Source: Qipengyuania atrilutea (GTDB lineage Bacteria > Pseudomonadota > Alphaproteobacteria > Sphingomonadales > Sphingomonadaceae). From it: 64,000 nt of DNA. The DNA lies in assembly GCF_013370205.1 (NCBI RefSeq), contig NZ_JABWGV010000002.1, positions 612,749 to 676,748 on the forward strand, read 5' to 3'. The notes below the pieces were generated by a model. It had not been told where the DNA came from. It ran no database searches and saw nothing but the letters and a program-made list of their open reading frames with translations. Position numbers and translations under genes: made by a program. This document shows positions 8,264-17,294 of the stretch, piece by piece (within the stretch, counting starts at the first letter, position 1; each line of letters begins with the position of its first letter).

Positions 8264-9117
8264 ATCTCTCCATTACGCCGGACCAGCCCGCGCCGTTCCA
8301 GATCGATCAGATGGGCGGTCACCGACATCTCCGCCGCCGGGATCAGCCGTTCGTCCAGCCCCTTGTACATCGCCGGAATGAAGCCCGACACCGCGCGCGC
8401 CGCCTCGCCCAGCAGCCGCAAGATCTGGTTTTCGCGCTGGCGGCGGTGGCCCAGCATTCCGCGAACGAGCTGGCGCGGTTTCTCGACCGGCTCGCCGTGC
8501 GCTGGGTAGTAAACGCGGTCCTCGCGCGCGCCGAGGCGTTCGAGGCTCGTCATGTAATCGCCCATGTCGCCGTCGGGCGGAACGACGACACTGGTGGACC
8601 AGCCCATCACGTGATCGCCGGTGAACAGCGCGCCGCTTTCCTCGAGTGCGAAGCACAGGTGGTTCGAAGTGTGTCCGGGGGTGTGGAGCGCGCGCAGCGT
8701 CCATCCGGTCCCGGTCATCGCCTCGCCGTCCACCAGCACCCGGTCGGGCGCGTAGGTCTTGTCGAAAGGCGCATCGGCGCGCGGCCCGTTGTCGTCGAGG
8801 GTGAGGGGAGCGCAGCCTACGACGGGCGCTCCGGTCCGCTCCGACAGCGGCGCAGCGGCGGGCGAATGGTCGCGGTGGGTATGCGTACACATGATCGCGC
8901 TGAGTTTCGCATCGCCGATGCCCGCAAGGATCGCCTCGATATGCGCTTCCTCGTTCGGACCGGGATCGATCACCGCGACATCGCCCGCGTTCCCGACGAT
9001 ATAGGTTTGCGTGCCGGTATAGGTATAAGGCGAGGGGTTGGGTGCAAGCACGCGGCGCACCAGCGGCTCGACTTCTACGGTCGTTCCGGTGGGCCAGGGT
9101 TCGGGAGGCATTGCCAT
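8248..9117 (-). CDS. MBL-fold metallo-hydrolase, LACTB2-like with C-terminal winged helix
   Basis: A protein of about 289 residues. The zinc signature 'THTHRDHS' (HxHxDH), 'LHTPGHTSNHLCF', 'LFTGDHVMG' and 'YYPAHGEP' give a full set of metallo-beta-lactamase ligands. The C-terminal 80 residues ('EMSVTAHLIDLERRGLVRR') form a winged-helix-like end as in the LACTB2/RNase branch of the fold. The substrate is uncertain: hydrolysis of a thioester, a lactone or RNA are all compatible. I choose the ATG at complement 9115-9117 (MAMPPEPWPTG); the longer open frame to 9234 would run across the divergent glpK start and its extra residues look non-coding. Confidence 0.83.
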   Translation of the reverse strand: MAMPPEPWPTGTTVEVEPLVRRVLAPNPSPYTYTGTQTYIVGNAGDVAVIDPGPNEEAHIEAILAGIGDAKLSAIMCTHTHRDHSPAAAPLSERTGAPVVGCAPLTLDDNGPRADAPFDKTYAPDRVLVDGEAMTGTGWTLRALHTPGHTSNHLCFALEESGALFTGDHVMGWSTSVVVPPDGDMGDYMTSLERLGAREDRVYYPAHGEPVEKPRQLVRGMLGHRRQRENQILRLLGEAARAVSGFIPAMYKGLDERLIPAAEMSVTAHLIDLERRGLVRRNGEIWQTS

Positions 9118-9190
9118 GTGCGCGATATGGGGATGGGGGCCGCCCGTGTCCACAATCGCCTCTGGCGCGCGATATCGGTAAGGGGAGAGA

Positions 9191-10660
9191 ATGAGCGAAC
9201 AGATACTGGTCCTCGACGAGGGAACGACATCCACCCGCGCAATGCTGTTCGCGGCGGACGGCAGCCTTCTCGGAAGCGCGCAGGCCGAACTGACGCAGCA
9301 CTATCCCGCCTCCGGCCGGGTCGAGCACGATGCGCGAGAGATCTGGCACCGCACGCTCGCCTGCGCCCGCGAAATGGTCGAGAAGGCGGGCGGGGCGGAC
9401 CGCATCGCCGCGATCGGCATCACCAACCAGCGCGAGACGGTCGTCGCGTGGGACCGCACGACCGGAGAGCCGCTGTCGCGCGCGATCGTCTGGCAGGACC
9501 GGCGCAGTGCGCAGATGTGCCGCGAATTGAAGGAGGCGGGGAAGGAATCCTTCGTGCAGTCGCGCACGGGCCTTTTGCTCGACCCGTATTTCTCAGCGAC
9601 CAAGATGCGGTGGCTGCTCGATTACGACGAGGCGGTGGCCGATGCGGCGAAGCGCGGCACGCTGGCGCTCGGCACGGTCGAAAGCTGGCTGGTCTTCAAG
9701 CTGACAGGCGGCGCTTTCCTGTCGGACGCCAGCAACGCGTCACGAACTTTGCTGATGCCGCTCGGAGGTGCCGGTTTTTCCGAGGAGTTGTGCGACCTCT
9801 TCGGCATGCCTCACGGCGCTTTGGCGGAGGTGACGGACTGCGCCGGGCACTTCGGTACCAGCCTGCCCGAACTCTTCGGAGCGCCGGTCCGCATCTGCGG
9901 CATGGCCGGCGACCAGCAGGCGGCGACGATCGGGCAGGGCTGCCTCTCACTAGGCGACACGAAGGCGACCTACGGTACCGGAGCGTTCATCCTCGCGAAC
10001 AGCGGCGAACAGGTACCGCGTTCGGGCCACCGGCTGCTGGGCACGGTGCTCTACCAGCTTGCGGGTAAGCGGACCTACGCGCTCGAAGGGTCGGTGTTCG
10101 TCGCGGGTAGCCTCGTTCAGTGGCTGCGCGATGCGCTAGGCGTGCTCGGTACCGCGGCGGAAACCGAAACGCTTGCCCGCTCCATTCCCGACAGCGGCGG
10201 GGTGGTCATCGTGCCGGCGCTCTCCGGCCTCGGCGCGCCCCACTGGCAGGCGGACGCGCGCGGCGTCATCGCGGGGCTGAGCTTCGCTACTGGTCGGGCG
10301 GAGATCGCCCGCGCCGCGCTCGAAGCGATGAGCTACCAGACGCACGACCTCGCACAGGCCTTCGCGGCCGACGGGGCGGAATGGACCGGCCTCAAGATCG
10401 ACGGCGGGATGAGCGCGAACGACTGGATGGCGCAGGACATCGCCAACATCCTTGGCCTGCCGGTCGAGCGGCCGGATTTCGTCGAAACGACGGCGCTGGG
10501 CGCGGCCATGCTGGCGGCAGTAGGGGCCGGCGTGCATGCAACGCTCGAAGCGGCGAGCGAGGCGATGCGCGGCGCGACGCGGATGTTCGCGCCCGATATG
10601 GCCGGGGACGTGCGGGAGCGGCGGCTGGCGCAGTGGCGCAATGCTCTCGGCGCTGCCTGA
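9191..10660 (+). CDS. glpK: Glycerol kinase
   Basis: A protein of 489 residues of the FGGY kinase family, phosphorylating glycerol to sn-glycerol 3-phosphate with ATP. Seen: N-terminal 'LDEGTTSTRAMLF' phosphate loop, 'GITNQRETVVAWDRTTG' (substrate Arg-Glu pair), 'IVWQDRRSA', 'CGMAGDQQAATIGQGC' with the catalytic aspartate, 'ATYGTGAFIL', and 'LKIDGGMSANDWMAQDIANI' near residue 400. The length is normal. An AGGGGAG sequence stands just before the ATG. No glpF or glpD is next to it; the divergent neighbour is the MBL hydrolase. Confidence 0.96.
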   Translation: MSEQILVLDEGTTSTRAMLFAADGSLLGSAQAELTQHYPASGRVEHDAREIWHRTLACAREMVEKAGGADRIAAIGITNQRETVVAWDRTTGEPLSRAIVWQDRRSAQMCRELKEAGKESFVQSRTGLLLDPYFSATKMRWLLDYDEAVADAAKRGTLALGTVESWLVFKLTGGAFLSDASNASRTLLMPLGGAGFSEELCDLFGMPHGALAEVTDCAGHFGTSLPELFGAPVRICGMAGDQQAATIGQGCLSLGDTKATYGTGAFILANSGEQVPRSGHRLLGTVLYQLAGKRTYALEGSVFVAGSLVQWLRDALGVLGTAAETETLARSIPDSGGVVIVPALSGLGAPHWQADARGVIAGLSFATGRAEIARAALEAMSYQTHDLAQAFAADGAEWTGLKIDGGMSANDWMAQDIANILGLPVERPDFVETTALGAAMLAAVGAGVHATLEAASEAMRGATRMFAPDMAGDVRERRLAQWRNALGAA

Positions 10661-10672
10661 AAACGCGCGGCG

Positions 10673-11167
10673 CTAGGCCGAGGGGAAGGCGTTTCTCAGC
10701 TTGTCCTGGATCGCATGGACGCCGCCGTCCTGCGTTTGCGGCGGCTCGCTCGCGGCGCGCAGTTCGAGCCGGGCGACGCGGGCATGAAGCTGTTCGGTCC
10801 GCTCGACAATATGCTGCGTCAGGGCCGGCAGCAGTTCGACCTGCCGCGCGTCCGATGCGCGGTCTTTCGGCAGGCGTCCGTGCGCAGCGAGCTGCTTCAG
10901 CGTAAGGTCGCCGGCGAAGAATGCGCGCTGGTTCAGCAGCCACGCGAGCACGTGCATGATCCGGGTCGTCGTCTTCAACCCCTCGACCGACAGCGCCAGT
11001 TTCGTGGTCGCCGGAAGAGCATCGTCGGAACCGCCGCGCATGTCGAAAACGGCGCGCGCCTCGTCGGCTAATAGCAAGGCTTCGGAATAGAGATCGTCCA
11101 CGATCTGACGATTGAGCATTTCGCCGCGGGGGGCGGTGTCGCTTTGCAGGTTGCCGGCGGCGGTCAT
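10673..11167 (-). CDS. rcdA: DUF1465 / RcdA-family protein (CtrA proteolysis adaptor type)
   Basis: A protein of 164 residues, helical, with the core 'YSEALLLADEARAVFDM', 'LALSVEGLKTTTRIMHVLAWLLNQRAFFAGDLT'. This layout (helix bundle with 'ESxRxTTRxMxxxxWLLxQRA') is that of the DUF1465 family, which includes Caulobacter RcdA, an adaptor that helps ClpXP degrade the cell-cycle regulator CtrA. The C-terminal 70 residues continue into a coiled-coil-like stretch ('ALTQHIVERTEQLHARVARLEL') and a variable tail. The same role here is inference from family membership. It is convergent with glpK, 12 bp apart. Confidence 0.72.
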   Translation of the reverse strand: MTAAGNLQSDTAPRGEMLNRQIVDDLYSEALLLADEARAVFDMRGGSDDALPATTKLALSVEGLKTTTRIMHVLAWLLNQRAFFAGDLTLKQLAAHGRLPKDRASDARQVELLPALTQHIVERTEQLHARVARLELRAASEPPQTQDGGVHAIQDKLRNAFPSA

Positions 11168-11314
11168 GAAAGCGCAAATAAGCGCGCGACCCGCACAATA
11201 CTAGGAGTTTGGCGCCGCCCCGGTGTCTCTATTCGGTAATTGTCCCTTGCTGGAACCCATGGCACAGATTTGCCGCACGACTGTGCCGGAGCGGGGCAAT
11301 GTCCGCGCCAGTTC

Positions 11315-11524
11315 TTACGCAATGATGTCGGGCACCAGCACATCCTCAATCGCCGCGACCTGATCCTTCAGAATTAGCTTACGCTTCTTTAGCCGCGCGA
11401 GTTGCAGCTGATCGACGAAGCCGCGCTCCTGCCCCGCATGGGTCAGCGCCGCGATGGCCGCGTCGAGATCGCGATGTTCGGACTGCAAGAGAGCCAGTTT
11501 CTTACGCAGTTCCTGCTCGTTCAC
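11315..11524 (-). CDS. YdcH / DUF465 family small coiled-coil protein
   Basis: A protein of 69 residues with the DUF465 pattern: 'LALLQSEHRDLDAAIAALTH' followed by 'DQLQLARLKKRKLILKDQVAAI'. It is a short two-helix coiled coil rich in charged residues. Members are widespread in proteobacteria and of unknown function. A second, truncated relative is encoded divergently at 11743, so the two share an intergenic region of about 220 bp in which I see no further gene. Confidence 0.85.
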   Translation of the reverse strand: MNEQELRKKLALLQSEHRDLDAAIAALTHAGQERGFVDQLQLARLKKRKLILKDQVAAIEDVLVPDIIA

Positions 11525-11742
11525 CTAACCGTCTTTCCCGAATCGCATTCGTAATCCCGCGGGGCCTGTAGCACTTCATCGCATAACAAACCGCTATCGT
11601 CGCGTCAGCGCGAAAGGACCCTTCGCAACCTCCCTTAAATATGATTTGATACTCGTTCGTGTCGACTCGGACACGGCGCCAACTTCCGCCCCGGCGGGAA
11701 GGCGCACCGGGTCAAGAACGAACGCTGACGAAGGAGAAAAAG

Positions 11743-11898
11743 ATGCAGTCGTCCCACTCCGCCACTCTCACCATGAAGCATGCCGGCATCGACGAACGGC
11801 TTCAGCGCGAGCAGAACCGGCCGGCCCCGGACGACATGGTCATCAAGAAGCTCAAGCGCGAGAAACTGCGCATCAAGGAAGAGCTGGCGCGCCTCTGA
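11743..11898 (+). CDS. YdcH / DUF465-like 51-residue protein
   Basis: A very short gene. The ATG at 11743 is favoured by AAGGAG 7-8 bases upstream, starting MQSSHSATLTMKHAGIDERL. The C-terminal half 'DDMVIKKLKREKLRIKEELA' has the same basic helix as other YdcH-like proteins ('xxLKxxKLxIKDEI'). An upstream in-frame ATG at 11659 would add 28 residues that look non-coding. It is divergent from the 69-residue YdcH gene, so both may be partners in a small helical bundle; that is inference. Confidence 0.72.
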   Translation: MQSSHSATLTMKHAGIDERLQREQNRPAPDDMVIKKLKREKLRIKEELARL

Positions 11899-12002
11899 CG
11901 GGCACGCTGCAACCCGCCGGATACGTAACGTCCGGCGGGGCGGACAAAACCGCTCACAACCCTTTGGCAATGGTCCGGATTTGCTGTAACCCGCCAGGCT
12001 AG

Positions 12003-14276
12003 ATGTCTGCTGCAGCTTCCGCCCGCTCGATCCTTACCGGGATGCACGAGATCATGGCCTCGCGTGTTCACGCGCAGGGCAAGCTCGACCGCGTCGCGGA
12101 AATCGTGGGCGAAAGCCTCGATAGCGAGGTCTGCTCGATCTACCTTCTGCGCGACGGGATGCTCGAGCTGTTCGCCACCCGCGGCCTCAACCAGAGCGCG
12201 GTCCACGTCACGCGCATGAGCATTGGCGAAGGGCTGACGGGCACGATCGCCGACAGGATGGAGATGCTGAACCTCGCGGAAGCGCGCTCGCATCCCAACT
12301 TTCTCTACCGCCCCGAAACGGGCGAGGAGAAATACCACTCCTTCGCCGGGGTTCCGATCGTCTACCGCGAGCGGGTCGTGGGCGTCTTGTGCGTCCAGCA
12401 TACCGATCCCCGCCGCTACGAAGACGTCGAGATTGAGGCATTGCAGACGACCGCGATGGTGCTGTCCGAACTGATCGCCCATAACGAACTGGTCGACGAG
12501 GAAACGGCGCTCGGGCTCGACAAGCGCGAGACCGGGCCGGAAATGATCAGCGGCCTGACGCTGGTGAAGGGGCTGGCGGCGGGCCGCGCGGTCTATCACC
12601 AGCCGCGCGTCGAGATCGTGCAGGTCGTGGCCGAGGATACCGAGGCTGAGCGCCAGCGGGTTTACCGCGCGTTCGACCGGATGCGCGAGCAGATCGACGC
12701 GATGGCTTCGCAGATCGAGTTCGGCAAGGGCGGCGAGCACGAGGAAGTGCTCGAGACCTACAAGATGTTCGCCTATGACGAGGGCTGGTCCCGCCGGATC
12801 AACGAGGCGATCGACAGCGGACTGACGGCGGAAGCGGCGATCGAGCGCGTGCAGCAGCATACGCGCATGCGGATGCGCGAGATCGACGATCCGCTGCTTG
12901 CCGACCGGATGCACGATCTGGAGGATCTGGCGAACCGCCTTATCCGCATCGTCTCCGGCCAGCTCGGCACGGCGGCAACGCAGGGTCTGCGGCGCGATTC
13001 CATCCTCGTCGCACGGAATCTCGGCCCGGCGGAACTGCTCGAATACGACAGCCGGCGTCTGAAAGGCGTCGTGCTGGAGGAAGGCTCGCTTACCGCGCAC
13101 GTGGTCATCGTTGCGCGGGCAATGGGCATTCCGGTGCTGGGCCGGGTCGGCGGTCTACGCGGCAAGGTGCGCGACGGGGAGGACATTCTCCTCGACGCGG
13201 ACCAGGGGCTGATCACCCTTCGCCCGACGCAGCCGATGCTGGATGCGTTCGAGGCGCGCTCGGCAAAGCACCGCGAAAAGCGCGCCGCCTACGCGGAATT
13301 GCGCGACGTCGAGCCGTTCACGCGCTGCGGAACGCGCATCCAGGTGCAGATGAACGCCGGGCTGCGCGACGACATGTCGGCACTGCAGCTTACCGGCGCG
13401 GACGGGATCGGCCTGTTCCGTACCGAGTTCCAGTTCCTCGTTTCTGCAACCATGCCGCGGCGCGAGAAGCAGACGCGCCTCTACCGCGACGTGCTCGATG
13501 TGGCAGGGGACAAGCCGGTCATCTTCCGCACCGTCGATATCGGCGGGGACAAGTCCGTGCCGTACCTGCGTTCGCAAAACGGCGCGTCGGGCGACGAAAA
13601 CCCGGCGCTGGGCTGGCGCGCGCTGCGCCTCGCGCTCGAACGCGACGGTCTGCTCAAGGTGCAGGCCCGCGCCTTGCTCGAAGCGGCGGCGGGCCGCTCG
13701 CTCAACGTCATGTTCCCGATGGTCAGCGAGCCTTGGGAATTCGACGCAGCCAAGGCGATCTTCGACGATCAGGCCGAGTTTCTGCGCCAGCGCAAGAGCC
13801 AGCTTCCCGAGCAGATCCGGTTCGGCGCGATGCTGGAGGTGCCCGCTCTGGCAGAGGTACTGGATCAGCTTGCGCCGCGCCTGTCGTTCCTGTCGATCGG
13901 GACCAACGACCTGACCCAGTTCCTGTTCGCCGCCGACCGCTCGGACCCGCGGCTTGCCGAGCGCTACGACTGGATCAATCCGCCGATCCTGCGCTTCCTC
14001 AACCGCGTGGTGCAGTCGCTGGTCGGCCATACCATCGACCTCGGCGTGTGCGGGGAAATGGGCGGGCGGCGGCTGGAGGCGATTGCGCTTCTGGGGCTCG
14101 GCATTACGCGGCTGTCGATCACGCCGGCGGCGGTCGGTCCGATCAAGGAACTGGTCCGCAAGATCGACCTGACCGAACTCAAGCCCGCCATGCAGGGTTG
14201 GCTGGCCGCACCGCCGGAAAACATGCGTAGCGAGCTGACCGCATGGGCGAGCGAACACGGCATCGATCTCGATTGA
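12003..14276 (+). CDS. ptsP: Phosphoenolpyruvate-protein phosphotransferase PtsP (enzyme I-Ntr)
   Basis: A cytosolic protein of 757 residues, first member of the nitrogen phosphotransferase chain that passes phosphate from PEP to NPr. Order of domains: GAF sensor (about 1-165, 'SIGEGLTGTIADRMEMLNL'), helical NPr-binding region, phosphohistidine domain with 'GSLTAHVVIVARAMGIPVLG' (His366), and the PEP-binding barrel with 'TGADGIGLFRTEFQFL', 'VMFPMVSEPWEF', 'SIGTNDLTQFLFAADR' and the catalytic cysteine in 'GVCGEMGG' (Cys683). The histidine motif is usually TSH; here it is TAH, a minor change. Length matches the GAF-containing form. In such bacteria this system couples nitrogen status to carbon storage and stringent response. 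Confidence 0.95.
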   Translation: MSAAASARSILTGMHEIMASRVHAQGKLDRVAEIVGESLDSEVCSIYLLRDGMLELFATRGLNQSAVHVTRMSIGEGLTGTIADRMEMLNLAEARSHPNFLYRPETGEEKYHSFAGVPIVYRERVVGVLCVQHTDPRRYEDVEIEALQTTAMVLSELIAHNELVDEETALGLDKRETGPEMISGLTLVKGLAAGRAVYHQPRVEIVQVVAEDTEAERQRVYRAFDRMREQIDAMASQIEFGKGGEHEEVLETYKMFAYDEGWSRRINEAIDSGLTAEAAIERVQQHTRMRMREIDDPLLADRMHDLEDLANRLIRIVSGQLGTAATQGLRRDSILVARNLGPAELLEYDSRRLKGVVLEEGSLTAHVVIVARAMGIPVLGRVGGLRGKVRDGEDILLDADQGLITLRPTQPMLDAFEARSAKHREKRAAYAELRDVEPFTRCGTRIQVQMNAGLRDDMSALQLTGADGIGLFRTEFQFLVSATMPRREKQTRLYRDVLDVAGDKPVIFRTVDIGGDKSVPYLRSQNGASGDENPALGWRALRLALERDGLLKVQARALLEAAAGRSLNVMFPMVSEPWEFDAAKAIFDDQAEFLRQRKSQLPEQIRFGAMLEVPALAEVLDQLAPRLSFLSIGTNDLTQFLFAADRSDPRLAERYDWINPPILRFLNRVVQSLVGHTIDLGVCGEMGGRRLEAIALLGLGITRLSITPAAVGPIKELVRKIDLTELKPAMQGWLAAPPENMRSELTAWASEHGIDLD

Positions 14277-14394
14277 TTCCGCACATTTTTGCGGCGATAT
14301 TTACCGGACGAGCGACGGGCCGCACTTGGCGCGCTCTTTAATCTGTGACAAATGTTTCAGACACAAAATGGGTCAGGTTGGGCAGTAATATTTA

Positions 14395-15306
14395 ATGGTG
14401 CAGGACGTACACGACGCAGACGGGACTTGGGACGAAGGCGGCGAGGCTTCGGACGCAGCGCATCGCCAGCTTGGCGCCGGCGAGACGCTGCGCCAGGAAC
14501 GCGAACGTCAGGGCCTCGAACTGAGCCAGGTCGCCGCGGAAACCCGCATCCCCGAACGCCACCTCGTCGCGATCGAGAACGGCGATTTCGCCGCCTTGCC
14601 CGCGCGGACCTATGCCGTCGGCTTTTCACGCACTTATGCGAAGATGCTGGGCCTCGACGAAAAGGACATCACCGCCAAGGTGCGCGAGGACCTGTCCGTA
14701 TCGTCGACCAGTTTCAACGAGCACCCGGCGAAATTCGAACCGGGCGATCCGGCCCGCGTCCCTTCACGCAGCCTCGCATGGGTCGGGATCATCGCGGCGG
14801 TCCTGCTGCTCGGCGGTATCTTCGCCTTTTATCGCAGCTATTTCGCGCCCGGCATGGGGCCAGCGCCGATAACCGAGGATGAGCCGGTTGCGGCGGCGAC
14901 GACCGCTCCTGCCGCGGCACAAGCCGCGGCGGTGAATACGCCCGATCCAAACGGAGAAGTGGTATTCACCGCGCTCGAGGACGGGGTGTGGGCGAGGTTC
15001 TACGACGCGAGCGGAGAGCGGCTGTTCGAGGCGGAGATGTCCAAGGGCGAAACATACGCTCTGCCGCGCGATGCCGAAGGGCCGCAGATCTGGACCGGAC
15101 GTCCTGACGCCTTCGCAATCACGATCGCGGGCGAGAGCGTGCCGAAGCTGGCGGAAGACGATTTCATCATGCGCGATCAGCCGATCTCCGCGGCAGCCTT
15201 GCTCGCGCGCGAGGATACCGATGCCGCTGCCGCGAACGGCGCCGCCGCCTCCCCGAACGGCATTTCGAACGCCGCGACCGGTGAAAACGCGAACCCCGCG
15301 CTCTGA
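14395..15306 (+). CDS. RodZ-like protein: helix-turn-helix, one membrane helix, C-terminal DUF4115 domain
   Basis: A protein of 303 residues. Residues 28-95 are a HTH_25-type domain ('LGAGETLRQERERQGLELSQ', 'RIPERHLVAIENGDFAALP', 'YAVGFSRTYAKMLGLD'). A membrane helix follows ('LAWVGIIAAVLLLGGIFAFY', about 125-145), then a Pro/Ala linker and a beta-rich extracytoplasmic DUF4115 domain ('DGVWARFYDASGERLFEAEM', ending 'DDFIMRDQPISAAALL'). This is the RodZ plan, a protein that links MreB filaments to the cell wall machinery. It is followed by the cell-envelope protein CpoB. I leave the symbol open because this family also contains sensors without a proven MreB role. Confidence 0.8.
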   Translation: MVQDVHDADGTWDEGGEASDAAHRQLGAGETLRQERERQGLELSQVAAETRIPERHLVAIENGDFAALPARTYAVGFSRTYAKMLGLDEKDITAKVREDLSVSSTSFNEHPAKFEPGDPARVPSRSLAWVGIIAAVLLLGGIFAFYRSYFAPGMGPAPITEDEPVAAATTAPAAAQAAAVNTPDPNGEVVFTALEDGVWARFYDASGERLFEAEMSKGETYALPRDAEGPQIWTGRPDAFAITIAGESVPKLAEDDFIMRDQPISAAALLAREDTDAAAANGAAASPNGISNAATGENANPAL

Positions 15307-15412
15307 CAAACAGCAAAGCGCGGTTAAGACAGGGACTGTTAGCGCCTGATATCTTGCACCGCCGAATGACTTAACGGCGCAATCACGAACGAAGAATGTG
15401 GAGCAGAACGAC

Positions 15413-16336
15413 ATGACCACCCGCACCTTTCGCATGGCGATCGCCAGCGGTATCGCGGCCTCGCTGTTGGCAAGCCCGGTGCCCGCTTTTGCGCAGGAGA
15501 ACGCCGATGCGCGGCTCCGCAAGGTGGAGCGGGAAATACGCGCGCTGCAGCGGCGGGTCTTTCCGGGCGCGGACGGCAAGTTTTTCGAGCCTGAAATCAG
15601 TCCGAGTCAGGCGCAGACCGGCCAGCCGGCGGTTGCCGCTCCTTCGACCAGCGCGCTGACCGACGTCCTCTCGCGGCTCGACGCGCTCGAGCGGCAGATT
15701 CAGCGCATCACCGCGCAGACGGAAACCAACGACAACATGCTGCGCGAGATGAGCGGCCGGCTCGAAGCTCTCGAGGCTCGTCCGGTTGCTCCGGCGGTGG
15801 CCGAACTGCCGCGCGAAGGCGCGATCCAGGGCAACCTGCCGCAAACCGGCCAGGCGGCCGCTGCACCGGCTCAGGCTTCCACCGGCGGGAGCGTAAGCCC
15901 GGCGCGATTGGCTGCCGTCCAGGCGATCACGAAGCCCTCGACCGGCGATGCGGCAGACGACGAGTATGTCTACGGCTTTCGCCTGTGGGACGCGGGCTTC
16001 TTTCCCGAAGCGCAGCAGCAGCTGACGTCCTACGTGCAGGCGAACCCGAACCACTCGCGCATTTCCTTCGGCCGCAACCTGCTCGGCCGGGCCTATCTCG
16101 ACGACAACAAGCCGAAGCAGGCCGCGCCGTGGTTCCTCGAAAACTACCAAGCGGACAAGCAGGGCGCCCGCGCTGCCGACAGTCTCCTCTATCTCGCCGA
16201 AGCGATGATCTCGTCGAACGATACGGAGCGGGCCTGCATCGCGCTGGCCGAATTCGGCGATACCTATCCGGCGCTCGCAAGCGGCAGGCTGCAGTCTCAG
16301 TACGAAGCGAACCGCCGCAAGGTCAGCTGCAATTGA
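15413..16336 (+). CDS. cpoB: Periplasmic TPR protein of the Tol-Pal system (CpoB/YbgF-like)
   Basis: A secreted protein of 307 residues. A signal peptide ends around 'LLASPVPAFAQ' (cleavage near residue 28). It is followed by a coiled coil ('ARLRKVEREIRALQRRVFP' and 'LSRLDALERQIQRITAQTET', about 35-120), an Ala/Pro linker, and a C-terminal set of TPR repeats ('YVYGFRLWDAGFFPEAQQQL', 'NLLGRAYLDDNKPKQAAPWF', 'DSLLYLAEAMI'). This is the YbgF/CpoB architecture, coordinating outer-membrane constriction with peptidoglycan synthesis. I prefer ATG 15413 to the GTG at 15398, which would add five polar residues. tol and pal genes are not in the window. Confidence 0.82.
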   Translation: MTTRTFRMAIASGIAASLLASPVPAFAQENADARLRKVEREIRALQRRVFPGADGKFFEPEISPSQAQTGQPAVAAPSTSALTDVLSRLDALERQIQRITAQTETNDNMLREMSGRLEALEARPVAPAVAELPREGAIQGNLPQTGQAAAAPAQASTGGSVSPARLAAVQAITKPSTGDAADDEYVYGFRLWDAGFFPEAQQQLTSYVQANPNHSRISFGRNLLGRAYLDDNKPKQAAPWFLENYQADKQGARAADSLLYLAEAMISSNDTERACIALAEFGDTYPALASGRLQSQYEANRRKVSCN

Positions 16337-17288
16337 TAAGCCTTTTTCAGACGACCTGATCGAGCGCTTCAGGCGCGATCTTACCCGTCTTGGTGCAGTT
16401 GAGGGCCGTTTAGGCATCGCTGTGTCCGGCGGTCCGGACTCGGTGGCGTTGCTGTGGCTGGCGCAGAGAGCGTTCCCTGAACACGTTGCCGCGGCGACGG
16501 TCGACCACGGCCTGCGCGAGGAAAGCGCTGCCGAAGCGGCATTCGTCGCGGATGCGTGCGCGGCTCTCGGCGTTCCACACACCATGCTGAAAGTCACGGT
16601 GGGGCAGGGCAATGTGCAGAGCGAAGCGCGGCGCGCTCGCTATGCGGCGATGGCGGACTGGCTGGAGAGCGAGAATCTTTCCGCGCTGCTAACTGCGCAT
16701 CATGCCGACGATCAGGCCGAGACGCTGCTCATGCGCCTTAACCGGGGCAGCGGGGTCGAAGGGCTGGCCGGCATCCGTGCGCGTAAGCTCGTTCCGGGTA
16801 CGAATATCCCCTTGCTGCGGCCGCTCTTGTCGTGGCGGAAGAACGAACTCGTGGCCGTCGCGGTAGAGTCCGGGATCGGCTTCATCAGCGACCCGTCGAA
16901 CGACAATCCCGCTTTCGACCGCGTCCGCATCCGGGAGGCGCTGGCGGAGAACGACTGGCTCGATCCGGTGGCGGTGGCGCAAAGCGCAGCGCATTTGGCG
17001 GAGTGCGAGGCGGCGCTGACGAGCTACGCCGACGCGGAATGGGCAGAGTGCGTGAGCCTCACCGAAGCTGGCGCCAAATATAGGCCCGCCGGTCCGAGCG
17101 TCATCCGTAAAAGCGTCGTCGCTCGCATCCTCACAGCGCTTGGCGGTGAACCGCGCGGGGGGCAGGTTGCCGATCTCGTCGCCGCACTCGAAGCAGGCGG
17201 AAAGCGGAACGTCGCCGGCGTGCTTGCAGAAGCCCGCGGCGACATCTGGAATTTCACCCGCGAACCGGCGCGGCGGACCACGAACTAG
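16332..17288 (+). CDS. tilS: tRNA(Ile)-lysidine synthase TilS, short form; start codon uncertain
   Basis: N-type ATP pyrophosphatase that makes lysidine at C34 of the CAU-anticodon tRNA-Ile. Seen: P-loop 'VSGGPDSVALLWLA', 'VDHGLREES', 'LLTAHHADDQAETLLMRL', 'GLAGI', and the end of the core 'DPSNDNPAFDRVRIRE'. It lacks the C-terminal domains of the E. coli enzyme, like other short forms. The reading frame continues upstream of GTG 16422 as family-like sequence (LIERFRRDLTRLGAVEGRLGIA), but no in-frame ATG, GTG or TTG exists there. ATT at 16332, overlapping the cpoB stop, or CTG at 16356 are candidates. Starting at 16422 would remove the strand before the P-loop. Confidence 0.8.
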   Translation: MDKPFSDDLIERFRRDLTRLGAVEGRLGIAVSGGPDSVALLWLAQRAFPEHVAAATVDHGLREESAAEAAFVADACAALGVPHTMLKVTVGQGNVQSEARRARYAAMADWLESENLSALLTAHHADDQAETLLMRLNRGSGVEGLAGIRARKLVPGTNIPLLRPLLSWRKNELVAVAVESGIGFISDPSNDNPAFDRVRIREALAENDWLDPVAVAQSAAHLAECEAALTSYADAEWAECVSLTEAGAKYRPAGPSVIRKSVVARILTALGGEPRGGQVADLVAALEAGGKRNVAGVLAEARGDIWNFTREPARRTTN

Positions 17289-17294
17289 TCCGCG

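Noticed and set aside
8215..10068. Large plus-strand open frame of 617 residues across the MBL and glpK genes
   Set aside because: High-GC shadow; translation is Arg/Gly/Ala-rich with no family features, and overlaps two clearly real genes.
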